From assembly GCF_014649335.1 (NCBI RefSeq), contig NZ_BMSV01000001.1:558001-622000 (forward strand): 64,000 nt of DNA, given 5' to 3'. The translations under genes were made by a program, and so were the position numbers. Below are positions 32,145-42,236 of this stretch, piece after piece; the stretch's first letter is position 1; each line of letters starts with the position of its first letter. This DNA is from Streptomyces roseolilacinus (lineage in GTDB: Bacteria > Actinomycetota > Actinomycetes > Streptomycetales > Streptomycetaceae). The notes beneath the pieces were generated by a model. That model saw nothing but the letters and a program-made list of their open reading frames with translations, was not told where the DNA came from and searched no databases.

Positions 32145-33575
32145 TCAGGCGCCGCGGGAGGCCAGCTCCACGACCGTGATGTCGGAGGGGGCGCCGACGC
32201 GGACCGGCGGGCCCCAGGCGCCCGCGCCGCGCGACACGTACAGCTGCGTGTCGCCGTACCGCTCCAGGCCCGCGACGGTCGGGTTGGCCAGCTCCGCGAG
32301 GAGGTTGCCGGGCCACAGCTGGCCGCCGTGGGTGTGGCCGGACAGCTGGAGGTCCACCCCGTGCCGCACCGCGTCGTGGATCATCACCGGCTGGTGGGCG
32401 AGGAGCACGGCGGTACGGGCCCGGTCGCGGTCGCCGAGGGCGCGGACGAAGTCGGGGCCGTCGCCGTGGTTCTCGCCGGCCACGTCGTTGACGCCCGCCA
32501 GGTCGAAGCCGGCGGCGATCTCGACGCGCTCGTTGCGCAGCGGGCGCATGCCGAGGTCGCGGACCTCCTCCACCCACTGCTCGGCGCCGGAGAAGTACTC
32601 GTGGTTGCCGGTGACGAAGAAGCTGCCGTGGCGGGCGCGCAGCCGCGCCAGCGGCTCGGCCGCCGGGCCCAGGTTCTCGACGGAGCCGTCGACGAGGTCG
32701 CCCACGACGGCTATCAGGTCCGGCTGGGTGGAGTTGACCGCGTCGACGATGCGCTGGGCGTGGGCGCGGCCGAGGGTGGGGCCGAGGTGGATGTCGCTGA
32801 CGACGGCTATGCGGTAGCCGTGGGCGGAGCGCGGCAGCTTGGCGAGGGGGACGGTCACCCGCTTGACGGCGGGGCCGCGCAGGACGGTGTGGGCGCCGTT
32901 GGCGACCGTGCCCACGGCGGCGGCCGTCGCGGTCACCGCGAGCGCCCTCGACACGAACAGGCGCCGGGACACCGCGGGGGACGCGGGCTCCGGGTCCTCC
33001 CGCCGCGGCTTTGCGGGCGGGACGTCGGGGACCTCGGGGGCGCCGGGGGCCCCGGACCGGTCGAGGACGTCGGGGACCCCGGGGGCCGCGACCGCCGTCG
33101 CGAGCCCGCCCTCCTGCGGCCCGGCGTCCCGGGCGGGGCTCCCCGCGGGGCCGCCGGGCCCGCCCGCCCCCGCCGGGGCCGCCTCCCGGGCGGGCTCCTC
33201 GGCGGGATGCTCGGCGGGCTCCTCGGCGGGGGGCGTCCCGCCCGCGGCGGCGCGGTCCTCGCGGCGGGGCCGGGGCCGGCGCAGGAGGAGGGGGCGCAGG
33301 GCCTCGGTGACCAGGAGGGAGAGCACCAGGTACAGGAGCGTCGCCAGCCACAGGAAGCCCGGCCACGCCACGGCCTGCTGGAGCGGGAACGGGGCCCCCG
33401 CGCGCCCCGCCGTCAGCGCGGCGAGCGCCAGCAGCGGCAGGACGAACACCGCCACCGTCCCCGCGCGGCGCGGCCCGCCGCCGGGGCGGGTGACGTCACG
33501 GACCAGGCGGCGCCACACGTACCAGTGCGCGAGGCCCAGCAGGGCCAGTACCAGCGGGATGACCAGCAGGACCAC
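32145..33575 (-). CDS. Membrane-anchored metallophosphoesterase
   Basis: 476 residues. Three N-terminal membrane helices (1-105) are followed by an Ala/Pro/Glu-rich linker and a twin-Arg-like SRRLFVSRA segment near 205. The catalytic domain shows VVSDIHLGP, VVGDLVDG, TGNHEYF and LSGHTHGGQ, the calcineurin-type dimetal site. It resembles YkuE/YaeI-type phosphoesterases that act outside on lipids or wall precursors. It lies just after the small SCO4848-family gene on the same strand, 9 bp away. Confidence 0.92.
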   Translation of the reverse strand: MVLLVIPLVLALLGLAHWYVWRRLVRDVTRPGGGPRRAGTVAVFVLPLLALAALTAGRAGAPFPLQQAVAWPGFLWLATLLYLVLSLLVTEALRPLLLRRPRPRREDRAAAGGTPPAEEPAEHPAEEPAREAAPAGAGGPGGPAGSPARDAGPQEGGLATAVAAPGVPDVLDRSGAPGAPEVPDVPPAKPRREDPEPASPAVSRRLFVSRALAVTATAAAVGTVANGAHTVLRGPAVKRVTVPLAKLPRSAHGYRIAVVSDIHLGPTLGRAHAQRIVDAVNSTQPDLIAVVGDLVDGSVENLGPAAEPLARLRARHGSFFVTGNHEYFSGAEQWVEEVRDLGMRPLRNERVEIAAGFDLAGVNDVAGENHGDGPDFVRALGDRDRARTAVLLAHQPVMIHDAVRHGVDLQLSGHTHGGQLWPGNLLAELANPTVAGLERYGDTQLYVSRGAGAWGPPVRVGAPSDITVVELASRGA

Positions 33576-33584
33576 CGGGTCCTC

Positions 33585-33836
33585 CTACTTCTCGTCGCGT
33601 TCGCGCTTCAGGGCCCGCACTCCGCGCAACCCCATCACGCCAATGGCCGTCCCCAGGAGAAAGGACGTGACGGCCAGCAGAAGATGAACCCAGAAGTATC
33701 CGGTGGGGTCACCCGCGTCGTCGAAGGCGAGGCCGCTCGCGTCGTTCCACAAGTTCTTGACGAAAGTGATCCAGATGAACCAACTCCAGACTCCGAAAGC
33801 GAGCAGGAACCAGGAGGCGGAGCGGCTGAGTCTCAT
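33585..33836 (-). CDS. SCO4848-family membrane protein
   Basis: 83 residues with two membrane helices: SWFLLAFGVWSWFIWITFVKNLW and GYFWVHLLLAVTSFLLGTAIGVMGLRGV. It matches the small conserved streptomycete family named after SCO4848, whose role is unknown. GATACT six bases before the ATG suggests a leaderless start. It is divergent from the D,D-carboxypeptidase gene and next to the metallophosphoesterase, an arrangement that seems conserved. Confidence 0.85.
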   Translation of the reverse strand: MRLSRSASWFLLAFGVWSWFIWITFVKNLWNDASGLAFDDAGDPTGYFWVHLLLAVTSFLLGTAIGVMGLRGVRALKRERDEK

Positions 33837-33897
33837 GGGTCCAGTATCCGGTGCACCGGTGTCGGCGCCCGCGCCGGGTGGTTGTACGTTCTCGAAC

Positions 33898-35142
33898 GTG
33901 CCCGCTTTCAAGAAGGCCGCCGCCGCCGTGGCCACCGCCGTGCTGCTGCCCCTCGTCGCCGCCGGTCCCGCACTCGCCGCGCCGTCCCCGAAGCCGACGC
34001 CGGCCCCGTCGCCGCACCCCCGGCCCCCCGCCGCCATGTCGACGGTCGGCGGACCCCGGCTGGGCAGGCCCGGCACGCAGGTGGACCTCGCGGCCGGGGC
34101 GCCGGTCCTGCCCAAGGAGCTGAGCGGCCGGTCCTGGATCGTGGCGGACGCGGAGAGCGGCGACGTCCTCGCGGCGCACAACGCCCACTGGCGGCTCGCC
34201 CCCGCGTCCACGATGAAGATGCTGTTCGCGGACACGCTGCTGCCGAGGTTCCCGAAGACGCAGAAGCACCTCGTCGGGGCGGGCGAGCTGGCGCGGCTGG
34301 GCGACGGGTCCAGCCTCGTGGGGATAAAGGAGAAGCAGACCTACACCGTCCACGACCTGTGGCTCGGGGTGTTCCTCCGCTCCGGCAACGACGCCGTCCA
34401 CGCGCTGGCGGAGATGAACGGTGGCATACCGAAGACGGTGCGGGAGATGAACGCGCGCGCCGACGAGCTCCAGGCGCTCGACACCGAGGTGGTGTCCCCG
34501 GACGGGTACGACGCCCAGGGCCAGGTCTCCTCGGCGTACGACCTGACGCTGATCGCCCGCAGCGGCATGCAGAACAGGGACTTCCGCGAGTACTGCTCGA
34601 CCGTGCGGACGCAGTTCCCCGGCGAGCAGAAGCCCGGCGCGAAGCGCGGGACCTTCGAGATCCAGAACACCAACCGGCTGCTGACCGGCGCCGACGGGGT
34701 CATGCCGTACAAGGGCATCGCGGGCGTGAAGAACGGGACGACGACGCACGCCGGCTCGACGTTCACCGGGGTCGCCGAGCGCAACGGCCGGGTGCTGCTG
34801 GTGACCGTGATGAACCCGGCGTCGAAGGAGCCGTACGCCGTCTACAAGGAGGCCGCGCGGCTCCTGGACTGGGGTTTCGCGGCGTCGGGGAAGGTGCGGC
34901 CGGTCGGTGAGCTGGTGCCGCCGAGGTCCGCGAGGACCGGTACCGCTCCCAGCGCCTCCCCCGTCCGGCCGGGCGAGGTCCGGCCCCGGGTCACCGGGGA
35001 CGCGGCCGAGGCCGCCGTCACCGGGCCGGCGAAGGCGGGGGACGGGGCCGGGGTCGCCCTCGGGGTCGCCGGTGGGGTGCTGGCGACGCTGGCGGGCGGG
35101 GCGTTCCTGATCAACCGGCGGTGGCCGGCGAAGGGCCGGTAG
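33898..35142 (+). CDS. D-alanyl-D-alanine carboxypeptidase (PBP5-like)
   Basis: 414 residues. A signal peptide ends near residue 28 (AGPALAAPSP). The serine-peptidase S11 motifs are STMK (Ser104/Lys107), SGN at 162-164 and KNG at 278-280 in place of the usual KTG. A C-terminal membrane helix near 385-405 ends in RRWPAKGR. It should trim the terminal D-Ala of peptidoglycan stem peptides outside the membrane. GTG at 33898 is 7 nt after TACGTT, a leaderless layout. Its end overlaps the convergent YihY gene by 32 bp. Confidence 0.92.
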   Translation: MPAFKKAAAAVATAVLLPLVAAGPALAAPSPKPTPAPSPHPRPPAAMSTVGGPRLGRPGTQVDLAAGAPVLPKELSGRSWIVADAESGDVLAAHNAHWRLAPASTMKMLFADTLLPRFPKTQKHLVGAGELARLGDGSSLVGIKEKQTYTVHDLWLGVFLRSGNDAVHALAEMNGGIPKTVREMNARADELQALDTEVVSPDGYDAQGQVSSAYDLTLIARSGMQNRDFREYCSTVRTQFPGEQKPGAKRGTFEIQNTNRLLTGADGVMPYKGIAGVKNGTTTHAGSTFTGVAERNGRVLLVTVMNPASKEPYAVYKEAARLLDWGFAASGKVRPVGELVPPRSARTGTAPSASPVRPGEVRPRVTGDAAEAAVTGPAKAGDGAGVALGVAGGVLATLAGGAFLINRRWPAKGR

Positions 35143-36001
35143 CCTCCTTCCGGCGGCCGCCCGTGGCGGACCAGGCGGCGCAGAACAGCAGCAGCCGGGC
35201 GGTGAAGCTGATCCACAGCAACAGGGCGACGGGCACGCCGAACGCCCCGTACATCGACTTCCCCGCCACGCCCCGGATGTAGCCGCCGAGGAGCAGCTTC
35301 AGCAGCTCGAAGCCGACCGCGCCGATCAGCGCGGCGCGGACCAGGTCGTGGCGCGGCGGCTCCACGCCGGGCAGCAGCGTCAGCAGGTACAGCAGGAGCA
35401 GGAAGTCCGCGAGGACGGCGATGGCGAGCGCGGCCGCGTGGAGCAGGACGCCGCCGGCACCGCCTTCGGGGATGCCCAGCCGGTCGGCGGTCCGGCCGAC
35501 GGCGGTGGCGCCCAGCGTGGACGCGGCGAGCGAGACGAGGGCCGTGCCGCCGAGGCCCAGCAGGAGCAGGGCGTCCTTGCCCTTGCGGACGACCACGTTG
35601 CCGTCGTCGGTGTCGTCGAGGGCCCACACGGCGCGCAGGCAGTCGCGCAGGGAGCCGACCCAGCCGATGCCCGTGAACAGCAGCACGCCGCCGGCGACGA
35701 GGCCGACCGTGCCGGCGTTGTCGACGAGGGAGGCCAGGTCGAGCTGGTCGGAGATGCCCGGCACCTGCTCGCTGATCTTGTCCTGGGCGGTGCGCAGCTG
35801 CTCGTCGCCGAGGAGGGCGGCGCCGACGGCGGCGCCCAGGGTGATCAGCGGGAAGAGGGACAGGAAGCTGATGAACGTGATCGCGGCGGCGAGCCGCGTC
35901 CAGTGGACGCGGTCCAGCGTCTCGTACGCGTACCAGACGTGGGTGCGCATGAGGCGGGCGACCCAGGGGCCGATGACGGGGAGCGTGGTCAGCCAGTCCA
36001 T
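35111..36001 (-). CDS. YihY/BrkB-family inner-membrane protein
   Basis: 296 residues with six membrane helices typical of YihY/BrkB (once annotated ribonuclease BN). RLAAAITFISFLSLFPLITLGAAVGAALL and the closing GVPVALLLWISFTARLLLFCAAW are family hallmarks. Transport or lipid-related roles are suspected for the family but unproven. Starts at ATG 36001; a longer frame upstream is low-complexity. The tail overlaps the D,D-carboxypeptidase gene on the other strand. Confidence 0.9.
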   Translation of the reverse strand: MDWLTTLPVIGPWVARLMRTHVWYAYETLDRVHWTRLAAAITFISFLSLFPLITLGAAVGAALLGDEQLRTAQDKISEQVPGISDQLDLASLVDNAGTVGLVAGGVLLFTGIGWVGSLRDCLRAVWALDDTDDGNVVVRKGKDALLLLGLGGTALVSLAASTLGATAVGRTADRLGIPEGGAGGVLLHAAALAIAVLADFLLLLYLLTLLPGVEPPRHDLVRAALIGAVGFELLKLLLGGYIRGVAGKSMYGAFGVPVALLLWISFTARLLLFCAAWSATGGRRKEATGPSPATAG

Positions 36002-36058
36002 GGCGGTACGCCTACCACCGGACGGCCCGGGTACCGCCTCGCTCACCCGCCGGGTGCC

Positions 36059-36098
36059 GGCCCGGTCCGGGCGGGCGGCGGCCCGGTCCGGGCGGGCG
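36059..36098. repeat. 19-bp direct repeats upstream of the YihY gene
   Basis: GGCCCGGTCCGGGCGGGCG occurs at 36059-36077 and 36080-36098, offset by 21 bp (two DNA turns). GGCCCGGTCCGGG contains a short inverted repeat. They lie in the 137-bp gap before the YihY start. Confidence 0.6.
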
Positions 36099-36138
36099 CC
36101 GGTGGCGGGTGGACGGGCGCCGGTGGGCGGGCGGAGGG

Positions 36139-36735
36139 TCAACCGCCCTGCGGGGTGGCGGCCGGCTCGTCGACCGGTGAGCTCTGGGCGGGCACCGTCC
36201 GGGCGGGGCCGCAGCCGGCGAAGTCGTACGTGTGCAGCTTGCGCCACACCGCGTCGGGGCCCTGCTCGTACAGGGCGAAGGAGCACACCGTCCACGCCGC
36301 CTCGAAGTCGGCGAGCTCCGCGAAGGCGCGGTCCATCGCCTCGTCGGGGATGCCGTGCGCGACCGTGACGTGCGGGTGGTAGGGGAACTGGAGTTCCCGT
36401 GCCAGCGGCCCCGACGCGTCGCGGATGCGCTGCTGGAGCCGGGCGCACGCCTCGCCGCCCTCCACGACCCGCACGTAGACGACCGGGGAGAGCGGCCGGA
36501 ACGTGCCCGTGCCGCTCAGCCGCATCGGGAAGGGGCGGCCGGCCGTGGCGACCGAGGCCAGGTGGGCCCGGATCCCCGGCAGCCGCTCGGCGTCCACCTC
36601 CGTCGGCGGGAGGAGCGTGACGTGCGTGGGGATGCCGTGGGCCGCGGCGTCGCCGAAGCCCGCGCGCCGCTCCTGGAGCAGGCTGCCGTAGGGCTCCGGG
36701 ACCGCGATCGAAACGCCGAGCGTTACGGTCCCCAC
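36139..36735 (-). CDS. 2H phosphoesterase / 2'-5' RNA ligase family protein
   Basis: 198 residues with the two HxT motifs that define the family: THVTLLPP near residue 38 and PHVTVAHG near 120. The fold cleaves or ligates 2',5'- or cyclic phosphate links of RNA or nucleotides; the real substrate in streptomycetes is not known. GTG at 36735 has GAGGAG six bases upstream. It is downstream of trpS on the same strand with a 106-bp gap, so it may share its transcript. Confidence 0.87.
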   Translation of the reverse strand: MGTVTLGVSIAVPEPYGSLLQERRAGFGDAAAHGIPTHVTLLPPTEVDAERLPGIRAHLASVATAGRPFPMRLSGTGTFRPLSPVVYVRVVEGGEACARLQQRIRDASGPLARELQFPYHPHVTVAHGIPDEAMDRAFAELADFEAAWTVCSFALYEQGPDAVWRKLHTYDFAGCGPARTVPAQSSPVDEPAATPQGG

Positions 36736-36841
36736 GTCGTTCTCCTCATCCTTCGGTCGTGTCCGTGCGGGCGCCGGGGTGCCTCGCGGGTCGCTCGCCA
36801 GTGTGGCGCTTCGACCGGCCCCGTGGCCAGAGCCGTCCGGC

Positions 36842-37933
<1,092 letters not shown>

Positions 37934-39202
37934 TCAGGCGGGGATGCCCGGTGCCGGGTGGCGCGCCATGAGGTCCGCGACCTCCGCGCGGATCGCCGCC
38001 AGGGCGTCCTCGTCGCCCCCGTGCGCGGCGGTGACGCCCCGGTCGATCCACTCCGCGACGGCCGCCATGTGCTCCGTGCCGAGGCCGCGGGAGGTGAGGG
38101 AGGGGGTGCCGACGCGGATGCCGGACGGGTCGAAGGGCTTCCTCGGGTCGTACGGGACCGTGTTGTGGTTCACCACGATGCCCGCCCGGTCGAGGGCCTT
38201 CGCGGCGGCCTTGCCCGGGACGCCCCGGCCGGTGAGGTCGATGAGGACCAGGTGGTTGTCGGTGCCGCCGGACACCAGGTCGAAACCGCGGTCGAGGAGC
38301 GCGGCGGCCAGCGCGCGGGCGTTGGCGACGACCTGGTGGGCGTAGTCCCGGAAGGAGGACCGGGACGCCTCGTGGAGGGCGACGGCGATGGCGGCGGTGG
38401 TCTGGTTGTGGGGGCCGCCCTGCAGGCCGGGGAAGACGGCCCGGTCGATCGCCCCGGCGTGCTCCCCGCGGCACATCAGCATCGCGCCGCGCGGGCCGCG
38501 CAGCGTCTTGTGGGTGGTGGTGGACACCACGTCGACGTGCGGCACGGGCGACGGGTGGGCGCCGCCGGCGACCAGGCCGGCGATGTGCGCGATGTCCGCG
38601 ACGAGGACCGCGCCGGCCTCGCGGGCGATCTCCGCGAACGCCGGGAAGTCGATCGTGCGGGGCAGCGCCGTGCCGCCGCAGAAGATCACCTTCGGGCGCT
38701 CCTTGAGGGCGAGGTCGCGGACCTCGTCGAAGTCGACGAGCCCGGTGTCCCGCCGCACGCCGTACTGGACGCCCCGGAACCAGGTGCCGGTCGCGGAGAC
38801 GCCCCAGCCGTGCGTGAGGTGGCCGCCCATGGGCAGCGCCATGCCCATCACCGTGTCGCCCGGCCGGGCGAACGCCAGGTACACGGCGAGGTTCGCGGGC
38901 GAGCCGGAGTACGGCTGGACGTTGGCGTGGTCGACGCCGAAGAGGGCCTTGGCGCGGTCCGTGGCGAGCCGCTCGACCCGGTCGACGACCTGCTGGCCCT
39001 CGTAGTAGCGGCGGCCGGCGTAGCCCTCGCTGTACTTGTTCTGCAGGACCGTGCCGGACGCCTCCAGGACGGCGGCGGAGACGTAGTTCTCGCTGGGGAT
39101 GAGGCGGAGCGTCTCCGCCTGGAGGCGTTCCTCGGCGGTGACGAGGCCGGCCAGCTCGGGGTCGGCGGCAGCGAGGGCGGGGTGCGTGAGGGGTCCGGTC
39201 AC
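37934..39202 (-). CDS. glyA: Serine hydroxymethyltransferase
   Basis: 422 residues. RLIPSENYVSAAVLEASGTVLQNKYSEGYAGRRYYEG and the PLP Lys in STTTHKTLRGPRG are diagnostic. It interconverts serine and glycine with tetrahydrofolate and supplies 5,10-methylene-THF. GTG start with GGAGG five bases before it. It lies 78 bp upstream of trpS on the same strand and divergent from an ornithine aminotransferase gene. FolD, PurN and PurH elsewhere in the window use the same folate pool. No glycine riboswitch pattern was seen in the 220-bp divergent gap. Confidence 0.96.
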   Translation of the reverse strand: MTGPLTHPALAAADPELAGLVTAEERLQAETLRLIPSENYVSAAVLEASGTVLQNKYSEGYAGRRYYEGQQVVDRVERLATDRAKALFGVDHANVQPYSGSPANLAVYLAFARPGDTVMGMALPMGGHLTHGWGVSATGTWFRGVQYGVRRDTGLVDFDEVRDLALKERPKVIFCGGTALPRTIDFPAFAEIAREAGAVLVADIAHIAGLVAGGAHPSPVPHVDVVSTTTHKTLRGPRGAMLMCRGEHAGAIDRAVFPGLQGGPHNQTTAAIAVALHEASRSSFRDYAHQVVANARALAAALLDRGFDLVSGGTDNHLVLIDLTGRGVPGKAAAKALDRAGIVVNHNTVPYDPRKPFDPSGIRVGTPSLTSRGLGTEHMAAVAEWIDRGVTAAHGGDEDALAAIRAEVADLMARHPAPGIPA

Positions 39203-39422
39203 GGGGTCCTCCGGGGTGGGCAGCGCGGGTGTCGTCCTGGGGCGCCCAGGCGGGCGGCGCTCCGTGCGGTCTGCCGCGCGCGGCTCCCCCGGGGTCGCTT
39301 CCCCGTACGCCAGTCGCCGCGCGTACGGCCACCCTAGTCGCCGCCGCGCCGGCCGGGTTTCCCCGCCCCCGTCGCGAGCGAGGATGGAGACGACCGGCCG
39401 TACGACGACGAACGGAGACCCC

Positions 39423-40628
39423 GTGTCGACAACGCAGGACGCGATCGCCGCCGCCGAGGCGCACGGCGCGCACAACTACCACCCGCTGCCCGTCGTCGTC
39501 GCGACGGCGCAGGGCGCGTGGATGACCGACGTCGAGGGGCGCCGCTACCTCGACATGCTCGCCGGCTACTCGGCGCTGAACTTCGGGCACGGCAACCGCC
39601 GCCTGATCGACGCCGCCAAGGCGCAGCTGGAGCGGGTGACGCTGACGTCGCGCGCGTTCCACCACGACCGGTTCGCGGACTTCTGCACGCAGCTCGCGGA
39701 GTTCTGCGGCATGGAGATGGTGCTGCCGATGAACACCGGGGCGGAGGCGGTGGAGACCGCCGTGAAGACCGCCCGGAAGTGGGGCTACCGGGTCAAGGGC
39801 GTCCCGGACGGCACCGCGAAGATCGTCGTGGCGGCGGGCAACTTCCACGGCCGGACGACGACGGTCGTCAGCTTCTCGACCGACCCGGAGGCCCGCGCCG
39901 ACCACGGCCCCTACACGCCGGGCTTCGAGATCGTCCCGTACGGGGACCTGACGGCGCTCGGGGCGGCGCTGTCCGACAACACGGTCGCCGTGCTGCTGGA
40001 GCCCATCCAGGGCGAGGCGGGCGTGCTGGTGCCGCCGCCGGGCTACCTCCAGGGCGTGCGGCGGCTGACCCGCGAGCGGGACGTGCTGTTCATCGCCGAC
40101 GAGATCCAGTCGGGCCTCGGGCGGACGGGCCGGACGTTCGCGTGCGAGCACGAGGGCGTCGTCCCCGACGTGTACCTGCTGGGCAAGGCACTCGGCGGCG
40201 GGGTCGTGCCGGTGTCGGCGGTCGTGTCGAGCGCGGCGGTGCTGGGCGTGCACCGGCCGGGCGAGCACGGGTCGACGTTCGGCGGGAACCCGCTGGCGTG
40301 CGCGGTGGCGCTGGAGGTGCTGGCGATGCTGCGCACCGGCGAGTACCAGCAGCGGGCCGCGGAGCTGGGCGACCACCTCCACCGGGAGCTGGGGCTGATG
40401 GTGGGCGCCGGGGCGGTGCGCGAGGTGCGCGGGCGCGGCCTGTGGGCCGGGGTGGACGTCGACCCGGTGAGGGGCACGGGCCGGGCGATCACGGAGAGGC
40501 TGATGGAGCGCGGGGTGCTGGTGAAGGACACCCACGGGTCGACGATCCGGCTCGCCCCGCCGCTGGTGATCGGCAAGGAGGACCTGGACTGGGGGCTGGA
40601 GCGGCTGCGGGAGGTCCTCGCGGACTGA
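39423..40628 (+). CDS. rocD: Ornithine aminotransferase
   Basis: 401 residues of the class-III PLP aminotransferase fold. MLAGYSALNFGHGNRRLIDAAKAQLERVTLTSRAFHHDRF, MNTGAEAVETAVKTARKWGY, NFHGRTTTVVSFSTD and LLGKALGGGVVPVSA (PLP Lys) match ornithine-oxo-acid transaminases. It converts ornithine and 2-oxoglutarate to glutamate semialdehyde and glutamate in arginine breakdown. GTG at 39423 follows GGAG by five bases. It stands alone, with a hairpin terminator shared with the convergent gene. Confidence 0.93.
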   Translation: MSTTQDAIAAAEAHGAHNYHPLPVVVATAQGAWMTDVEGRRYLDMLAGYSALNFGHGNRRLIDAAKAQLERVTLTSRAFHHDRFADFCTQLAEFCGMEMVLPMNTGAEAVETAVKTARKWGYRVKGVPDGTAKIVVAAGNFHGRTTTVVSFSTDPEARADHGPYTPGFEIVPYGDLTALGAALSDNTVAVLLEPIQGEAGVLVPPPGYLQGVRRLTRERDVLFIADEIQSGLGRTGRTFACEHEGVVPDVYLLGKALGGGVVPVSAVVSSAAVLGVHRPGEHGSTFGGNPLACAVALEVLAMLRTGEYQQRAAELGDHLHRELGLMVGAGAVREVRGRGLWAGVDVDPVRGTGRAITERLMERGVLVKDTHGSTIRLAPPLVIGKEDLDWGLERLREVLAD

Positions 40629-40643
40629 GGCCGGCCGGGGCGT

Positions 40644-40669
40644 GTGCCGCCGGGGCGTCCCGGCGGCAC
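40644..40669. terminator. 11-bp hairpin between convergent genes
   Basis: GTGCCGCCGGG pairs perfectly with CCCGGCGGCAC around a 4-nt loop, between the rocD stop and the end of the glutathionylspermidine-synthase-like gene, so it can serve both. Confidence 0.75.
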
Positions 40670-40677
40670 GCGGGCGC

Positions 40678-41859
40678 CTAGAGGATGACGTGCGGCAGGA
40701 AGCGCGCGTACCCGTCGGTGACCAGGCCCGAGGACTCGCGGATGCCGAGTCCGGCCGCCTCGTCCTCGACGACCCACGCGCCGAGCACGACCCGGTTGCC
40801 GTCGAAGTCGGGCAGCGGGGCGAGGCCCTGGTAGCAGCACGGCTCGGGGCGCACGGCGGGCGGGGCGCCCGGCTCGTGGACGGTGACCCCGGCGCCCTCG
40901 CGGCCCAGCAGCGGCTTGGCGACGTACCCGCCCCGGTCGGCCAGCTCGCGCGGGCCGTCCAGGTAGGCGGGCAGCAGGTTGGGGTGGCCCGGGTACAGCT
41001 CCCACAGGACGGCGAGGAGCGCCTTGTTGGAGAGGAGCATCTTCCACGCCGGTTCGATCCAGCAGGTGCTGCCGGTGCCGCCGCCGTTGTCGAGGGTGTC
41101 GAGGACGTGCGGGCCGAACTCGTCGGTGACCAGCCACTCCCAGGGGTACAGCTTGAAGCAGCTGCGGATGAAGCGCAGCCGGTCGTCGACGAAGCGGCCC
41201 GACAGCCGGTCCCAGCCGATCTGCTCCACGGACAGGGCCTCGGTGGCGATCCCGGCCTGTTCGGCGGTCTCGCGCAGGTACGCGACCGTCATCAGGTCCT
41301 CGCCGATCTCGTCGCCCTCGGAGTGGACGAAGTGCAGCGGGCCGGGCGGCAGGAGGCGGGCCTGCCGCCGCCAGGCGTCGACGAGCCGTTCGTGGAGCGA
41401 GTTCCACTGGTCGGCGCCGGGGAAGCGGTCCTCCATCCAGAACCACTGCGGGCTGGCCGCCTCGACGAGCGAGGTGGGCGTGTCCGCGTTGTACTCCAGC
41501 AGCTTGGCCGGGCCCCGGCCGTCGTAGCGCAGGTCGAACCGGCCGTACAGGGAGGGCAGTTCGGCGCGGCGCCGCCAGGACTCGGCGACCAGCGCGGCGA
41601 GCCGCCCGTCGGTGATGCCGAGGTCGGCGAATCGTTCCTTCTCGACGATGTGCGCGGCGGCCGCCAGGCACATGCCGTGCAGCTCCTCGACGACCTCCTC
41701 CAGGGCCTCCACCTCGGGGAGGGAGAAGGAGTAGTAGGCGCTCTCGTCCCAGTAGGGGCGCAGCGAGCCGTCGGGGTGGCGGGTGAGCGGGTAGACGCAG
41801 CCCTGCTCCTCGACGACGCGCTGCCAGTCGGGGCGGGGCTCGATGGTGTGGCGTTCCAT
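40678..41859 (-). CDS. Glutathionylspermidine synthase-family (YgiC-like) ATP-grasp protein
   Basis: 393 residues of the ATP-grasp synthetase half of glutathionylspermidine synthase. RYDGRGPAKLLEYNADTPTSLVEAASPQWFW, SNKALLAVLWELYPGHPNLLPAYLDG, GYVAKPLLGREGAGVTVHE and GIRESSGLVTDGYARFLPHVI are family blocks. The amidase half of the E. coli enzyme is absent, as in YgiC/YjfC. It should make an amide bond between a peptide-like acid and an amine, but streptomycetes lack glutathione, so the substrate differs. A YgiB-like lipoprotein gene is 19 bp upstream. Confidence 0.88.
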   Translation of the reverse strand: MERHTIEPRPDWQRVVEEQGCVYPLTRHPDGSLRPYWDESAYYSFSLPEVEALEEVVEELHGMCLAAAAHIVEKERFADLGITDGRLAALVAESWRRRAELPSLYGRFDLRYDGRGPAKLLEYNADTPTSLVEAASPQWFWMEDRFPGADQWNSLHERLVDAWRRQARLLPPGPLHFVHSEGDEIGEDLMTVAYLRETAEQAGIATEALSVEQIGWDRLSGRFVDDRLRFIRSCFKLYPWEWLVTDEFGPHVLDTLDNGGGTGSTCWIEPAWKMLLSNKALLAVLWELYPGHPNLLPAYLDGPRELADRGGYVAKPLLGREGAGVTVHEPGAPPAVRPEPCCYQGLAPLPDFDGNRVVLGAWVVEDEAAGLGIRESSGLVTDGYARFLPHVIL

Positions 41860-41878
41860 GGTGCGTACGGCTCCGGGC

Positions 41879-42175
41879 TCAGCCGCCGCCGCTGCCCGAG
41901 CAGCCGAAGCCGCCGCGCTGGACCGCCGCCTTGTCGAAGCTGCCGCCCTCGACCCGGCCGCTCGAGGAGGACCCGCCGTAGTAGTACGAGCCGCCGCTGC
42001 CGCTGCCACTGCTGCTTCCGCCGCCGCCGTCGCGGCACTTGTAGTCGGGCAGGACCTCGCGAGTGATCCGGTCGACGCACCGCTTGTCCGGCTCGGAGCT
42101 TCCGCAGGAGGTGAGGGTCAGCGCGAGCGCGCCCATCCCTCCGAGCACGACGTGGCTCGATCGCAGTCTGCGCAT
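41879..42175 (-). CDS. Small YgiB-like (DUF1190-like) lipoprotein
   Basis: 98 residues. The signal peptide MRRLRSSHVVLGGMGALALTLTSC-type N-terminus ends in lipobox LTSC (Cys24). The mature part has two spaced Cys, a Ser/Gly/Tyr-rich centre (GGSYYYGG) and ends with QRGGFGCSGSGGG. The RGGFG motif near the end matches YgiB, whose gene precedes ygiC in E. coli. Here it also precedes a YgiC-like gene, so the pair is probably functional together at the membrane. Role unknown. Confidence 0.75.
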   Translation of the reverse strand: MRRLRSSHVVLGGMGALALTLTSCGSSEPDKRCVDRITREVLPDYKCRDGGGGSSSGSGSGGSYYYGGSSSSGRVEGGSFDKAAVQRGGFGCSGSGGG

Positions 42176-42236
42176 GTGGTTCTCCCCCGTTGACGCGTGG
42201 AACGCCGCACAGACTAGAGGGCGCCGCCGGCGCGTG

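Noticed and set aside
40621..40680. Small gene between rocD and the glutathionylspermidine-synthase-like gene
   Set aside because: The gap is filled by an 11-bp perfect hairpin and has no start codon with a ribosome site.
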